Of a DNA stretch of 64,000 bases, positions 49,816-61,678 are shown in pieces. Every line of letters starts with the position of its first letter. Within the stretch, counting starts at the first letter, position 1. This DNA is from an uncultured Paraprevotella sp. GTDB lineage: Bacteria > Bacteroidota > Bacteroidia > Bacteroidales > Bacteroidaceae. The notes beneath the pieces were generated by a model. That model was not told the origin of the DNA, searched no databases, and worked only from the letters and a program-made list of their open reading frames with translations. A program made the position numbers and the translations under genes. The stretch is from positions 1 through 64,000 of the forward strand of contig CALULQ010000018.1 of NCBI GenBank assembly GCA_944321525.1, written 5' to 3'.

Positions 49816-52800
49816 AAGTGACTTATTTCATAGACCGGCCGGTCTTCTCGATGGTCATATCCATCCTCATCGTCATCGTGGGCCTGATAGGGCTGACGCT
49901 CCTTCCCATAGACCAATATCCGCAAATCACCCCGCCGGTGGTGAAAATCAGTGCTTCTTATCCCGGCGCCAGCGCCCTCACCGTGTCGCAGGCCGTGGCC
50001 ACGCCCATCGAGCAGGAGCTGAACGGCACGCCGGGCATGCTCTACATGGAATCGAACAGTTCCAATTCGGGCGGATTCTCGGCTACCGTCACCTTCGACA
50101 TTTCGGCCGACCCCGACCTGGCCGCCGTGGAAATCCAGAACCGGGTGAAGCTGGCGGAGTCGCGGTTGCCTGCGGAAGTGATACAGAACGGCATTTCGGT
50201 GGAGAAACAGGCGCCCAGCCAGCTCATGACCATCTGCCTGACATCCAGCGACCCAAAGTTCGACGAAATCTACCTGAGTAACTTTGCCACCCTCAACGTA
50301 GTGGACATCCTGCGCCGCATCCCCGGAGTGGGGCGCGTGTCGAACATCGGCAGCCGTTACTACGCCATGCAGATTTGGGTGCAGCCCGACAAACTGGCCA
50401 ACTTCGGCCTGACGGTGCAGGACGTGCAGAATGCCCTGAAGGACCAGAACCGCGAGTCGGCGGCGGGCGTGCTCGGACAGCAACCCGTGAGCGGGCTGGA
50501 CATCACCATTCCCATCTCCACCAAAGGGCGGCTCTCCAGCGTGGGGCAGTTTGAGGAAATCGTGCTGCGTGCCGATGCCGACGGCTCGCTCATCCGGTTG
50601 CGCGACGTGGCACGCATCTCGCTCGAGGCACAGTCGTACAACACGGAAAGCGGCATCAACGGAGGCAACGCTGCCGTGCTGGGCGTCTACATGCTGCCCG
50701 GCGCGAACGCCATGGAAGTGGCCGAGAACGTGAAAGAGGCGATGGAAGAAATCAGCCGCAACTTTCCCGAAGGCCTGACGTATGAAGTCCCGTTCGACAT
50801 GACGACCTACATTTCGGAATCCATCCACGAGGTGTACAAGACGCTGTTCGAAGCCTTGGTGCTCGTGATTTTCGTCGTGTTCCTCTCGTTGCAGAGCTGG
50901 CGGGCCACGCTCATTCCGGTCATCGCCGTGCCCATCTCGCTGATAGGCACTTTCGGCTTCATGCTCATCTTCGGTTTCTCGCTGAACATGCTGACGCTGC
51001 TGGGCCTCGTGCTGGCCATCGGAATCGTGGTGGACGATGCCATCGTGGTGGTGGAGAACGTGGAGCGCATCATGGAAGAAGAACGCCTCGGGGCATACGA
51101 AGCCACCAAGAAGGCCATGACGGGACTGGCGGGTGCACTGATAGCCACCTCGCTGGTGCTGGCCGCCGTATTCGTCCCGGTGAGTTTCCTGCCCGGCATC
51201 ACGGGCCAGCTCTACCGGCAGTTCACGGTGACCATCGTCGTGTCCGTGCTCATCTCCACCGTGGTGGCCCTGACCCTCAGCCCCGTCATGTGCTCGCTCA
51301 TCTTGAAACCCTCCGATCCGGATAAGCCCAAGAATGTCGTTTTCCGCAAGATTAACGGATGGCTTTCGGCGGGCAACCACAGATATGTGGGACTGATACA
51401 GAAGTTCATCGTCCGCCCGCGCCGCGTCATCTTGGGCTTTTGCCTCGTTGTCGGGCTGATATTCATCATGCACCGGATGGTGCCGACCAGCTTCCTCCCC
51501 ACGGAAGACCAAGGATACTTCAAGGTGGAGCTGGAACTCCCCGAAGGAGCCACGCTGGAGCGCACGCGCGTCGTGACCGACCGCGCTATCCAATACCTGA
51601 TGGGGCTGCCCGAAGTGGAGTACGTGCAAAACGTGACCGGCAGCAGTCCGCGCGTGGGCACCAGCCAGGCGCGAAGCGAACTGACCGTGATTCTCAAGCC
51701 GTGGAACGAGCGGGGAGAAGCGGACATAGACGAGGTGATGGCCAAGGTGAAGGCGCACCTTCAGGAATATCCTGAAAGCAAAGTCTACCTGTCCACTCCG
51801 CCCGTCATCCCCGGGCTGGGTTCGTCGGGCGGTTTCGAGATGCAGCTCGAAGCGCGGGGCGACGCCACGTTCGACGATTTGGTGCAAGCCGCCGACACCT
51901 TATTATATTATGCAGCGCGCGAAAAGGCGCTTTCGGGCGTGTCGTCCTCATTGCAGGCCGAAATCCCGCAACTCTATTTCGACGTGGACCGCGACAAGGT
52001 GAAGCTCTCCGGTGTACCGATGGCCGATGTGTTCTCCACCATGAAAGCCTACACGGGGTCGGTCTATGTGAACGATTTTAATATGTTTAACCGCATCTAC
52101 CGCGTCTATATCCAAGCCGAATCGGACTACCGCAAGCATCCTGAGAACATCAACCTGTTCTTCGTGCGCGGCAGCGACAACGCCATGATTCCGCTGACTT
52201 CGCTGGGCACGGCATCCTACACCACCGGTCCGGGCAGCATCAAACGGTTCAACATGTTCAACAGCGCTGTCATCCGCGGTTCGGCTGCCGACGGATACAG
52301 CTCCGGGCAAGCCATGGCCACCATCGAACGCCTGGCCCATGAGCACCTGCCGGACAACATCGGCGTGGAATGGAGCGGACTGTCGTTCCAGGAGCAGCAG
52401 GCGGGCGGGCAAACGGGCCTGGTGCTGATGCTCGTGTTCCTGTTCGTTTTCCTTTTCCTCGCCGCTCTTTACGAAAGTTGGATGGTGCCGGTGGCTGTTC
52501 TCCTGTCGCTGCCCGTAGCCGCGCTGGGCGCCTATCTTGGCATCACGCTTTGCGGGCTGGAGAACGACATCTACTTCCAGATAGGCCTCGTCATGCTGGT
52601 CGGTCTGGCAGCCAAAAATGCCATCCTGATTGTGGAGTTTGCCAAAGACGAAGTGGACCGCGGCGGCGACCTCGTGGCCTCCACCCTGCATGCGGCACGG
52701 CTTCGCTTCCGTCCCATCCTGATGACCTCGCTGGCCTTCATCCTGGGCATGCTTCCCATGGTGGTCGCCAGCGGTCCCGGCTCGGCCAGCCGCCAGGCCA

Positions 52801-54281
52801 TCGGCACGGGCGTGTTCTTCGGCATGATTGTGGCCGTGACGGCGGGCATCTTGCTCGTGCCGTTCTTCTTCGTCCTGATTTACAAGGCCAAGAGAAAGCT
52901 GAAGCGCAAACAGCCTGTCGCCGCGGGGCTCGCCATCTTGGTGGCCGGCGTTTGCCTCACGTCCTGCAAGGTGGGAAAGCCCTATGCACGGCCGAACCTC
53001 TCCCTGCCCGAACAGTTGGGCCCCCGTCAGGCAGACAGCACTTCGATGGGCGACCTTTCGTGGTGGGAGATGTACAACGACACCACGCTCAGGGACCTGA
53101 TTGCGCAAACCCTTGCCCATAACAAGGACTTGGAAATAGCCACGGCCAGAATGGAAGAGCTGGCCGCACTGAAGCGCATCGACGTCGCAAACTTGTTCCC
53201 GCAAGCCACGGCCCGGCTGAACGCCAACCGCGAAGCTACCAACTATGGCGGAGACAATCTCGACGCCGACCTCGAGGCCAGTCTCACGGCCACCGTGTCA
53301 TGGGAACTGGACATCTGGGGCAACCTGCGCTGGGCGCGCGACCGGAGCAAAGCCGAATTCCTGGCATCCGTGGAAAACTGCCGCGCCCTGCGGCTGAGCC
53401 TCGTGGCGCAAATGGCGCAGTCCTATTTCGAGCTGACCGCCTTGGACAACGAGCTGAACATCGTGCGCCGCACATTGGAGGCCCGGCAAGAGGGCGTCCG
53501 GCTGGCCGAAATCCGGTTCAAAGGCGGACTGACGTCTGAAATCGTCTACCAACAGGCGCAAGTGGAATTGGCCCGGACGGCCACGATGGTGCCCGACCTG
53601 GAGCGCCGCATAGCTCTCAAGGAAAGCGAAATCTCGCTGCTGACGGGCGACTACCCGCAAAAAATCAACCGGAACGCACTGCCGGAGAAATACGACTTGC
53701 CGGACCACCTGCCGCTGGGGCTGCCCTCCGGCCTGCTGGAACGCCGCCCCGACATACGGCAGGCCGAGCAAGAACTGAAGGCGGCCCACGCGGAAGTCGG
53801 AGTGGCCTACACCAACATGTTCCCGCGCCTTTCGCTGACGGCCACGCTGGGGGTGGAGAGCGACGAACTGAAAACGCTTCTCCGTTCGCCCTACACTTAT
53901 CCCGCGGGCAACCTGCTCGCGCCGCTCTTCTCGCTGGGCAAGCACCGCGCGGCGCTGAAGGCCAAACGCGCGGCCTACGAAGGTTGCGTGGCGCGATACG
54001 AAAAGACGGTGTTGAACGCCTTCAAGGAAGTGCACGACGCCATCGTGAACTTCAATAAGATTGAAGACATCTACGAGTCGCGCCGGCAACTGGCCGAAGC
54101 GTCGCGCACCGCCGTCGACTTGGCGCAACTGCAATACATCAACGGCGTCATTGGTTATCTTGACTTGCTCGATGCGCAACGAAGCTACTTCGACGCACAA
54201 GTGTCGCTGAGCAACGCCGTGCGCGACAAGCAGCTCATGCTCATCAACCTCTACAAGGTGCTCGGGGGAGGCTGGAAATGA
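49812..54281 (+). CDS. Fusion of an HAE1-type RND permease with an outer-membrane-factor lipoprotein
   Basis: One 1489-residue frame holds two proteins that are normally separate. Residues 1 to about 1033 are a complete AcrB-like proton-driven multidrug permease: PVFSMVISILIVIVGLIGL at the start, two periplasmic regions, and the proton-relay pair in IGIVVDDAIVVVENVERI. Its last helix (GILLVPFFFVLIY) is followed by a basic stretch KAKRKLKRK and a second hydrophobic run 1035-1052 that ends in LTSC, a good lipobox with Cys1052. From there about 438 residues match NodT/OprM-type channels (SWWEMYNDTTLRDLIAQTL, LSLVAQMAQSYFELTALDNE, RRPDIRQAEQELKAAHAEVG). There is no start codon for the channel at the joint. 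Confidence 0.93.
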   Translation: MKVTYFIDRPVFSMVISILIVIVGLIGLTLLPIDQYPQITPPVVKISASYPGASALTVSQAVATPIEQELNGTPGMLYMESNSSNSGGFSATVTFDISADPDLAAVEIQNRVKLAESRLPAEVIQNGISVEKQAPSQLMTICLTSSDPKFDEIYLSNFATLNVVDILRRIPGVGRVSNIGSRYYAMQIWVQPDKLANFGLTVQDVQNALKDQNRESAAGVLGQQPVSGLDITIPISTKGRLSSVGQFEEIVLRADADGSLIRLRDVARISLEAQSYNTESGINGGNAAVLGVYMLPGANAMEVAENVKEAMEEISRNFPEGLTYEVPFDMTTYISESIHEVYKTLFEALVLVIFVVFLSLQSWRATLIPVIAVPISLIGTFGFMLIFGFSLNMLTLLGLVLAIGIVVDDAIVVVENVERIMEEERLGAYEATKKAMTGLAGALIATSLVLAAVFVPVSFLPGITGQLYRQFTVTIVVSVLISTVVALTLSPVMCSLILKPSDPDKPKNVVFRKINGWLSAGNHRYVGLIQKFIVRPRRVILGFCLVVGLIFIMHRMVPTSFLPTEDQGYFKVELELPEGATLERTRVVTDRAIQYLMGLPEVEYVQNVTGSSPRVGTSQARSELTVILKPWNERGEADIDEVMAKVKAHLQEYPESKVYLSTPPVIPGLGSSGGFEMQLEARGDATFDDLVQAADTLLYYAAREKALSGVSSSLQAEIPQLYFDVDRDKVKLSGVPMADVFSTMKAYTGSVYVNDFNMFNRIYRVYIQAESDYRKHPENINLFFVRGSDNAMIPLTSLGTASYTTGPGSIKRFNMFNSAVIRGSAADGYSSGQAMATIERLAHEHLPDNIGVEWSGLSFQEQQAGGQTGLVLMLVFLFVFLFLAALYESWMVPVAVLLSLPVAALGAYLGITLCGLENDIYFQIGLVMLVGLAAKNAILIVEFAKDEVDRGGDLVASTLHAARLRFRPILMTSLAFILGMLPMVVASGPGSASRQAIGTGVFFGMIVAVTAGILLVPFFFVLIYKAKRKLKRKQPVAAGLAILVAGVCLTSCKVGKPYARPNLSLPEQLGPRQADSTSMGDLSWWEMYNDTTLRDLIAQTLAHNKDLEIATARMEELAALKRIDVANLFPQATARLNANREATNYGGDNLDADLEASLTATVSWELDIWGNLRWARDRSKAEFLASVENCRALRLSLVAQMAQSYFELTALDNELNIVRRTLEARQEGVRLAEIRFKGGLTSEIVYQQAQVELARTATMVPDLERRIALKESEISLLTGDYPQKINRNALPEKYDLPDHLPLGLPSGLLERRPDIRQAEQELKAAHAEVGVAYTNMFPRLSLTATLGVESDELKTLLRSPYTYPAGNLLAPLFSLGKHRAALKAKRAAYEGCVARYEKTVLNAFKEVHDAIVNFNKIEDIYESRRQLAEASRTAVDLAQLQYINGVIGYLDLLDAQRSYFDAQVSLSNAVRDKQLMLINLYKVLGGGWK
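52887..52970 (+). other. Permease/channel junction with an internal lipoprotein signal
   Basis: Encodes the basic stretch KAKRKLKRK, the hydrophobic run PVAAGLAILVAGVCLTSC (residues 1035-1052) and the start of the mature channel. It has n-, h- and lipobox parts of a type II signal peptide, but inside a longer protein. No in-frame ATG and no stop occur here. Confidence 0.75.
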
Positions 54282-54355
54282 CATCCCGCCTGCGGACGGA
54301 GGGGCAAGAATGGGCAGAAGAAGTGCCGCGGTTAGCGCAGAATGCGCATCAGCGA

Positions 54356-54480
54356 CGTGCGGAAGCCGCCGCAGTACTCTGCGGCAAGTACTCGAGTACT
54401 TTGCGGCAAGTACGATTCCGTATGCCGCAAGGCGCTTGTCCGCTTTGCTCAACAAAACGGCCGGAAACGAGGGCGAAAGC
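54356..54480 (-). repeat. Interspersed palindromic element R5, one-unit array
   Basis: Core AGTACTCGAGTACT at 54387-54400, half-units at 54373 and 54408. On the minus strand the leading module GCCTTGCGGCATACGGAAT and TCGTACT precedes the core; a GGCCGTTTTGTT stretch lies about 25 bp further. Confidence 0.88.
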
Positions 54481-54619
54481 GCACCGCACGGTGGCCCATC
54501 CGCCGGCCATTTTTGCCCGTCCGTTAAATTAAACCGTCCGGCAGGTCCTTGCCGCTCCAAAAACAGGGGCGGTCCTGACTTTTTCCTATCTCACTGGCAT
54601 GTAAATCGCAATTTATGTC

Positions 54620-54627
54620 TAACTTTG
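54620..54627 (+). promoter_or_regulatory. -7 box for valS
   Basis: TAACTTTGC, 41 bp before the start codon; the -33 is poor. Confidence 0.6.
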
Positions 54628-54667
54628 CAAGTTCAAACAGAGGAATACGTAAAAATCATATATAACA

Positions 54668-57316
<2,649 letters not shown>

Positions 57317-57341
57317 AGGACGGGCATCTCCCTTTTTATCC

Positions 57342-57390
57342 GAAAAGCGGCTGCACGACGGAACAAAAGTTCGTCATGTAGCCGCTTTTC
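57342..57390 (+). terminator. Terminator after valS
   Basis: GAAAAGCGGCT pairs with AGCCGCTTTTC, and the stem extends with G-U pairs to about 19 bp; a short loop follows. Confidence 0.8.
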
Positions 57391-57464
57391 CTATCATACC
57401 GGAAGAAAAAGCGCCCGTGAAATAATAAAAAGTGTATAAACTACAAAAAAGCCCGGCGGAAACC

Positions 57465-57495
57465 TTTCCCAACTTCCATCTTTTCCGTATCTTTG
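57465..57495 (+). promoter_or_regulatory. Promoter of hppA
   Basis: TTTC at 57465-57468, 19 bp, then TATCTTTG from 57488. It sits upstream of ATG 57532 and rules out the longer start at 57493. Confidence 0.7.
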
Positions 57496-57531
57496 GCCCG
57501 CGTTTCACTAACTTTTAAATTCTTTAAAACC

Positions 57532-59736
57532 ATGGAACAAATCCTGTTTTGGGTTATCCCCGTATCTTCCTTGCTGGCTTTGCTGCTGGCATGGTACTTC
57601 TATCGTCAGATGATGGGAGCCAGCGAAGGCACTCCCGTCATGCAAAAAATCGCCTTGCATGTGCGCCAGGGCGCCATGTCCTACCTGAAGCAACAATACA
57701 AGGTGGTGGGCATCGTGTTTCTCGTCCTGTGCGCCTTGTTCGCCGTCATGGCATACGGCTTCAATCTGCAGAACTCGTGGGTGCCGGTGGCATTCCTCAC
57801 CGGAGGTTTCTTCTCCGGATTGTCGGGCTTCCTCGGCATGAAGACAGCCACATACGCTTCGGCCCGCACGGCCAACGCCGCCCGTGAGTCGCTCAACAGC
57901 GGCTTGCGCATCGCGTTCCGCAGCGGGGCTGTGATGGGATTGGTTGTAGTGGGCCTCGGACTCCTCGACATCTCGTTCTGGTACCTCCTGCTTGATGCCT
58001 TCATCCCTTCCGACGCTAATGCGCCCACGGCCAAACTGTGCATGATCACCACCACCATGCTGACCTTCGGCATGGGAGCCAGCACGCAGGCCTTGTTTGC
58101 CCGCGTGGGCGGCGGCATCTACACGAAAGCTGCCGACGTGGGGGCCGACCTGGTAGGTAAGGTCGAGGCGGGCATCCCGGAAGACGACCCGCGCAACCCG
58201 GCCACCATTGCCGACAACGTGGGCGACAACGTGGGCGACGTGGCCGGTATGGGTGCCGACCTCTACGAGTCCTATTGCGGTTCCATCCTGGCCACTGCTG
58301 CGCTCGGCGCCGCCGCCTTCATGGCTACCGGCGACGTGGACATGCAGTTCAAGGCCGTCATCGCTCCGATGTTGATTGCCGCCGTGGGCATCATTCTGTC
58401 CATCATCGGCATCTTCGCCGTGCGCACCAAAGAGGACGCCGGCATGAAGGGGTTGCTCCGTTCCTTGTCGTTCGGAACGAATCTCAGTTCCGTGCTCATC
58501 GTCGGTGCCACGTTCCTCATCCTTTGGGCGCTTCAGATTGAGAACTGGGTGAACATCTCGCTTTCCGTAGTCATCGGCCTGTTCGTGGGCATCGTCATCG
58601 GCCAGTCCACGGAATACTACACCTCGCAGTCCTATCGGCCCACCCAAAAGTTGTCCGAGAGCGGCAAGACGGGCCCGGCCACGGTCATCATCTCCGGCAT
58701 CGGGCTGGGCATGATTTCCACCACCATTCCGGTCATCGCCGTCGTGGCGGGCATCATCCTTTCCTATTGGCTGGCATCGGGCTTCGATTTCGCCAACGTG
58801 AGCATGGGACTTTATGGCATCGGCATCGCAGCCGTGGGCATGCTCTCCACCTTGGGCATCACGCTGGCCACCGACGCCTACGGCCCCATCGCCGACAACG
58901 CGGGCGGCAACGCCGAGATGAGCGGACTGGGAGAAGCCGTGCGCAAGCGCACCGACGCATTGGACTCGCTGGGCAACACCACCGCCGCCACCGGCAAGGG
59001 CTTCGCCATCGGTTCGGCCGCGTTGACAGGCTTGTCGCTGCTGGCCTCCTACATCGAGGAAATCCGCATCGGCCTGACCCGGTTGGGACAGACCGTACTG
59101 ACCATGCCCGACGGTTCCTCGCTCCCCATCCAGGAAGCGTCGTTCACCGACTTCATGACTTACTACGACGTGACGCTCATGAACCCCAAAGTGCTTTCCG
59201 GAATGTTCATCGGCAGCATGATGGCCTTCCTTTTCTGCGGTCTCACGATGAATGCCGTGGGACGTGCGGCGAGTCACATGGTGGAAGAAGTGCGCCGGCA
59301 GTTCCGCGAAATCAAGGGCATCCTGACGGGCGAAGCCGAACCCGACTACGCCCGCTGCGTGCAGATTTCCACTAAGGGCGCCCAGCGCGAGATGGTGTTC
59401 CCCTCGCTGCTGGCTATCATAGCCCCCGTGCTCACCGGACTCATCTTCGGCGTGTCGGGCGTCATCGGCCTGCTCGTGGGCGGCCTCTCCGCCGGTTTCG
59501 TGCTGGCCATCTTCATGGCCAATTCGGGCGGTGCGTGGGACAACGCCAAGAAATACGTGGAAGAAGGCAACTTCGGCGGCAAGGGCAGCGAAGTGCACAA
59601 GGCCACCGTGGTGGGCGACACCGTGGGCGACCCCTTCAAAGACACGTCGGGCCCCAGCCTCAACATCCTTGTCAAGCTGATGTCCATGGTGGCCATCGTC
59701 ATGGCGGGCCTCACCGTTTCGTGGAGCTTGTTCTAA
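57532..59736 (+). CDS. hppA: Membrane-bound ion-pumping pyrophosphatase
   Basis: Uses pyrophosphate hydrolysis to pump Na+ and/or H+ out of the cell. ATG 57532 ([19 protein letters not shown]) gives 734 residues with about 16 membrane helices. The pyrophosphate-binding signatures are [39 protein letters not shown] and [19 protein letters not shown]. The segment [21 protein letters not shown] has Ala at the position that is Lys in K+-independent enzymes, so it should need K+. Related Bacteroides enzymes pump both Na+ and H+. Single gene with its own promoter and terminator. Confidence 0.96.
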   Translation: MEQILFWVIPVSSLLALLLAWYFYRQMMGASEGTPVMQKIALHVRQGAMSYLKQQYKVVGIVFLVLCALFAVMAYGFNLQNSWVPVAFLTGGFFSGLSGFLGMKTATYASARTANAARESLNSGLRIAFRSGAVMGLVVVGLGLLDISFWYLLLDAFIPSDANAPTAKLCMITTTMLTFGMGASTQALFARVGGGIYTKAADVGADLVGKVEAGIPEDDPRNPATIADNVGDNVGDVAGMGADLYESYCGSILATAALGAAAFMATGDVDMQFKAVIAPMLIAAVGIILSIIGIFAVRTKEDAGMKGLLRSLSFGTNLSSVLIVGATFLILWALQIENWVNISLSVVIGLFVGIVIGQSTEYYTSQSYRPTQKLSESGKTGPATVIISGIGLGMISTTIPVIAVVAGIILSYWLASGFDFANVSMGLYGIGIAAVGMLSTLGITLATDAYGPIADNAGGNAEMSGLGEAVRKRTDALDSLGNTTAATGKGFAIGSAALTGLSLLASYIEEIRIGLTRLGQTVLTMPDGSSLPIQEASFTDFMTYYDVTLMNPKVLSGMFIGSMMAFLFCGLTMNAVGRAASHMVEEVRRQFREIKGILTGEAEPDYARCVQISTKGAQREMVFPSLLAIIAPVLTGLIFGVSGVIGLLVGGLSAGFVLAIFMANSGGAWDNAKKYVEEGNFGGKGSEVHKATVVGDTVGDPFKDTSGPSLNILVKLMSMVAIVMAGLTVSWSLF

Positions 59737-59765
59737 AATCGTCGTTCTGACCACTGGGAAAAAAT

Positions 59766-59807
59766 GCCGTCCCCCTGTCCGGAAAGCATGCCGAGCGGGG
59801 GGACGGC
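59766..59807. terminator. Bidirectional terminator between hppA and the SGNH hydrolase gene
   Basis: GCCGTCCCCC pairs with GGGGGACGGC around a 22-nt inner part. On the minus strand a T-run follows at once, so it works best for the hydrolase gene. Confidence 0.85.
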
Positions 59808-59873
59808 TTGTGTTTATCCATATCTCCGAAATCATGCCGCCGACGGGCGGCGGGAACGGGGGCGCGGCATGGC

Positions 59874-60554
59874 TCACCGCGGGACGTACTGCAGGATGAA
59901 AGCTTCGGCCACGGGCAGGAAGCGGTCGTGCCCGGCGGCGTTGAGGTGGGCCGTGTCGCCGCGGCCGCCGTTCTGGAAATAGCAGGCACGGAAGCGGTCG
60001 CTGTCAGCATGAATGCCGCTCCGGCGCGCTGCATCGAACACCGGAATCCCGTGGTTGCCGCACACGCGCAGCATGGCATCGACCACCTTCTGGCGGTTGC
60101 TGCCTTCGAAGTCCTTGCATGTCCAAGGGGTGAAAAACAAGATTCGGGCGCGCGGATAGCGTTCAACCAGCCCCTCGCACAGCTCGTCCAGCCGCTGCTC
60201 GAACAGTTCCGGTCCTATCTGGTCCAGCCGGGCGGCATCGTTGTGGCCGCCCACCACAACCACATAGTCGAGCGAATCGGCCATGTCGGTATACCGGTGC
60301 CACATCCCCGGCCCCCACTGTTCCAGGTCGACGGAAATGCAGTTGCCGTTGCGGCCGTAATTGAAGTAGCGCATGCCGTGCTTCCGTGCAAACTTGTAGT
60401 GCCACGTGTTTTCCACCGGCTCGCGGTGGTTGCGCACGTAGCTGTCGCCCATCAGCCCGATGCTCTTTCCCTCCAAGGGGTCTGCCGTTTGCCCCATGGC
60501 CGGAAACCATGTGCAAAGGGCCAGCAGGGAAATCCCCCATAACCTTTTCATCAT
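59874..60554 (-). CDS. Exported SGNH/GDSL-type hydrolase
   Basis: Probable esterase or deacetylase acting on a polysaccharide in the periplasm; substrate unknown. ATG 60554 gives 226 residues with a signal peptide (MMKRLWGISLLALCTWFPAM, cleaved near MGQ). The blocks of the family are present: Ser in GLMGDSYVRN, Gly in NYGRNGNCI, Asn in VVGGHNDAARL and the catalytic pair Asp/His in GDTAHLNAAGHDRF. ATGs at 60575, 60560 and 60551 are alternatives. A long open frame reaches 60875 but crosses the promoter and repeat R6 and is rejected. Single gene. Confidence 0.88.
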   Translation of the reverse strand: MMKRLWGISLLALCTWFPAMGQTADPLEGKSIGLMGDSYVRNHREPVENTWHYKFARKHGMRYFNYGRNGNCISVDLEQWGPGMWHRYTDMADSLDYVVVVGGHNDAARLDQIGPELFEQRLDELCEGLVERYPRARILFFTPWTCKDFEGSNRQKVVDAMLRVCGNHGIPVFDAARRSGIHADSDRFRACYFQNGGRGDTAHLNAAGHDRFLPVAEAFILQYVPR

Positions 60555-60590
60555 ACACATTTGTTTGAAAAACATTTTATTCCTTTGTGG

Positions 60591-60598
60591 CAAAGTTA
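60591..60598 (-). promoter_or_regulatory. -7 box for the SGNH gene
   Basis: The minus strand reads TAACTTTGC, 37 bp before ATG 60554. Confidence 0.6.
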
Positions 60599-60654
60599 AG
60601 GAAAAAGAATGGCATGTGAAAGTGTTTTGGCCGGTCTTCGGCACACGGCGGAAA

Positions 60655-60770
60655 GCAAAAGCGGGAAGGGGTGTGCCGAATGCGGAATTGTACTTTGCGG
60701 GAAGTACTTGAGTACTCTGCGGCAAGTACTCGAGTACTCTCCGCAGCGTACTGTCCGATGCTGCGCGCGA
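60655..60770 (+). repeat. Interspersed palindromic element R6, two-unit array
   Basis: AGTACTTGAGTACT at 60703-60716 and AGTACTCGAGTACT at 60725-60738, exactly 22 bp apart, with spacers TTGCGGGA, CTGCGGCA and CTCCGCAG. The leading AAAGCGGGAAGGG, then GCCGAATGCGGAATTGTACT (60675-60694) matches the module of the other copies. Confidence 0.9.
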
Positions 60771-60877
60771 TGGTGCGGCGGCATCTCCGTGTCGGGGCGA
60801 CGCGCTCCCCAAGGTGGCGTTTTTTTGTGCTGTCGTCTTTTTTCGCGTCCCTGCGGCCCGCCCTGCCGCATACAATA

Positions 60878-60918
60878 AGAGCCAGCCGGACGCCCTTCGT
60901 GGCGGTCCGGTTGGCTCT
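60878..60918. terminator. Hairpin beyond the response-regulator gene
   Basis: AGAGCCAGCCGGACGCC pairs with GGCGGTCCGGTTGGCTCT with one bulged base and a short CTTCGT loop. Located just past the 3' end of the two-component operon. Confidence 0.75.
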
Positions 60919-60971
60919 GTCTCTTTTTGCCTCGGGGCGCAAATCCTTGTGCTCCGGGCGGCTGTGCGGGC

Positions 60972-61673
60972 TTAATCCTCGTCCGTCGGGATGATGAGGC
61001 GGTAGCCCTTGCCGTGCACATTGTTGATTTCAATGGACGGGTCGTCTTTCAGGTGCTTGCGCAATTTCGTGATGTAGACGTCCATGCTGCGCGCGTTGAA
61101 GTAGTTGTCGTCAATCCAGATGGTCTTCAAGGCCAGCTCGCGCTGCAACACGTCGTTGGCGTGTGCGCAAAGCAGCGACAGCAGTTCGCTCTCCTTGGTG
61201 GTCAGCTTCGTCTGTTTGTCGCCGATGGCCAGGATTTGCCGCTGCGTGTCGAAGGTGAACTTGCCCAGCTTGTACATGTTGGTTTCCTTCACCTTCTTCC
61301 CCTTCACGCGGCGCAGGATGGCTTCCATGCGGAACACCAGTTCCTCCATCGAGAAAGGTTTGGTGATATAGTCGTCGGCCCCGATCTTGAACCCGTCGAA
61401 GATGTCCTCCTTCAGGTTCTTTGCCGTGAGGAAGATGATGGGAATCTCCGAGTTCACCTGCCGTATCTCCTGTGCCAGCTGGAATCCGTCCTTCTTGGGC
61501 ATCATGACGTCCAGCACGCACATGTCGTAGCGGTTCTTCAGGAAGGCCTTGTAGCCAGCGTCCCCGTCGGGATAAAGCTCGGCCTCGTAGCCCTTGGCCT
61601 GTAAGTACTCCCTGAGCAGCATGCCCAGGCTCTCGTCGTCCTCGCACAGCAATATACGCAATTTTTCTTCCAT
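60972..61673 (-). CDS. Response regulator, OmpR/PhoB type (RprY-like)
   Basis: DNA-binding output of the two-component pair; the partner kinase ends 5 bp upstream. The 233 residues have a receiver domain (about 1-120) with the acidic pocket LLCEDDESLG, phospho-acceptor Asp55 in MCVLDVMMPKKDG, and the Thr/Lys switch FLTAKNL; a winged-helix domain follows (about 135-230: LGKFTFDTQRQILAI, SELLSLLCAHANDVLQRELA, RSMDVYITKLRKHLKDDPSI). Sequence and partner are like RprY of Bacteroides fragilis, which changes envelope and efflux expression; the target here is unknown. Confidence 0.92.
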   Translation of the reverse strand: MEEKLRILLCEDDESLGMLLREYLQAKGYEAELYPDGDAGYKAFLKNRYDMCVLDVMMPKKDGFQLAQEIRQVNSEIPIIFLTAKNLKEDIFDGFKIGADDYITKPFSMEELVFRMEAILRRVKGKKVKETNMYKLGKFTFDTQRQILAIGDKQTKLTTKESELLSLLCAHANDVLQRELALKTIWIDDNYFNARSMDVYITKLRKHLKDDPSIEINNVHGKGYRLIIPTDED

Positions 61674-61678
61674 AATTC

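Larger units (their letters stand above)
54282..54667. other. 386-bp gene-free region with repeat element R5 and the valS promoter
   Basis: R5 lies at 54356-54480 and the -7 box of valS at 54620. The small open frames here encode translated repeat sequence and are not genes. Confidence 0.6.
60555..60971. other. 417-bp gene-free region with repeat element R6
   Basis: Contains the SGNH promoter, R6 and a hairpin at 60878-60918. No further gene is supported. Confidence 0.6.

Noticed and set aside
57508..59877. Long open frame antisense to hppA (789 codons), and similar ones antisense to valS (54674-57256), nrdJ (5069-6793) and the RND genes (49710-51887)
   Set aside because: Mirror frames of GC-rich genes; products are His/Arg/Gln-rich without domains, promoters or plausible starts.
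60555..60875. N-terminal extension of the SGNH hydrolase
   Set aside because: It would cross a -7 box and repeat R6, and the signal peptide starts at 60554.
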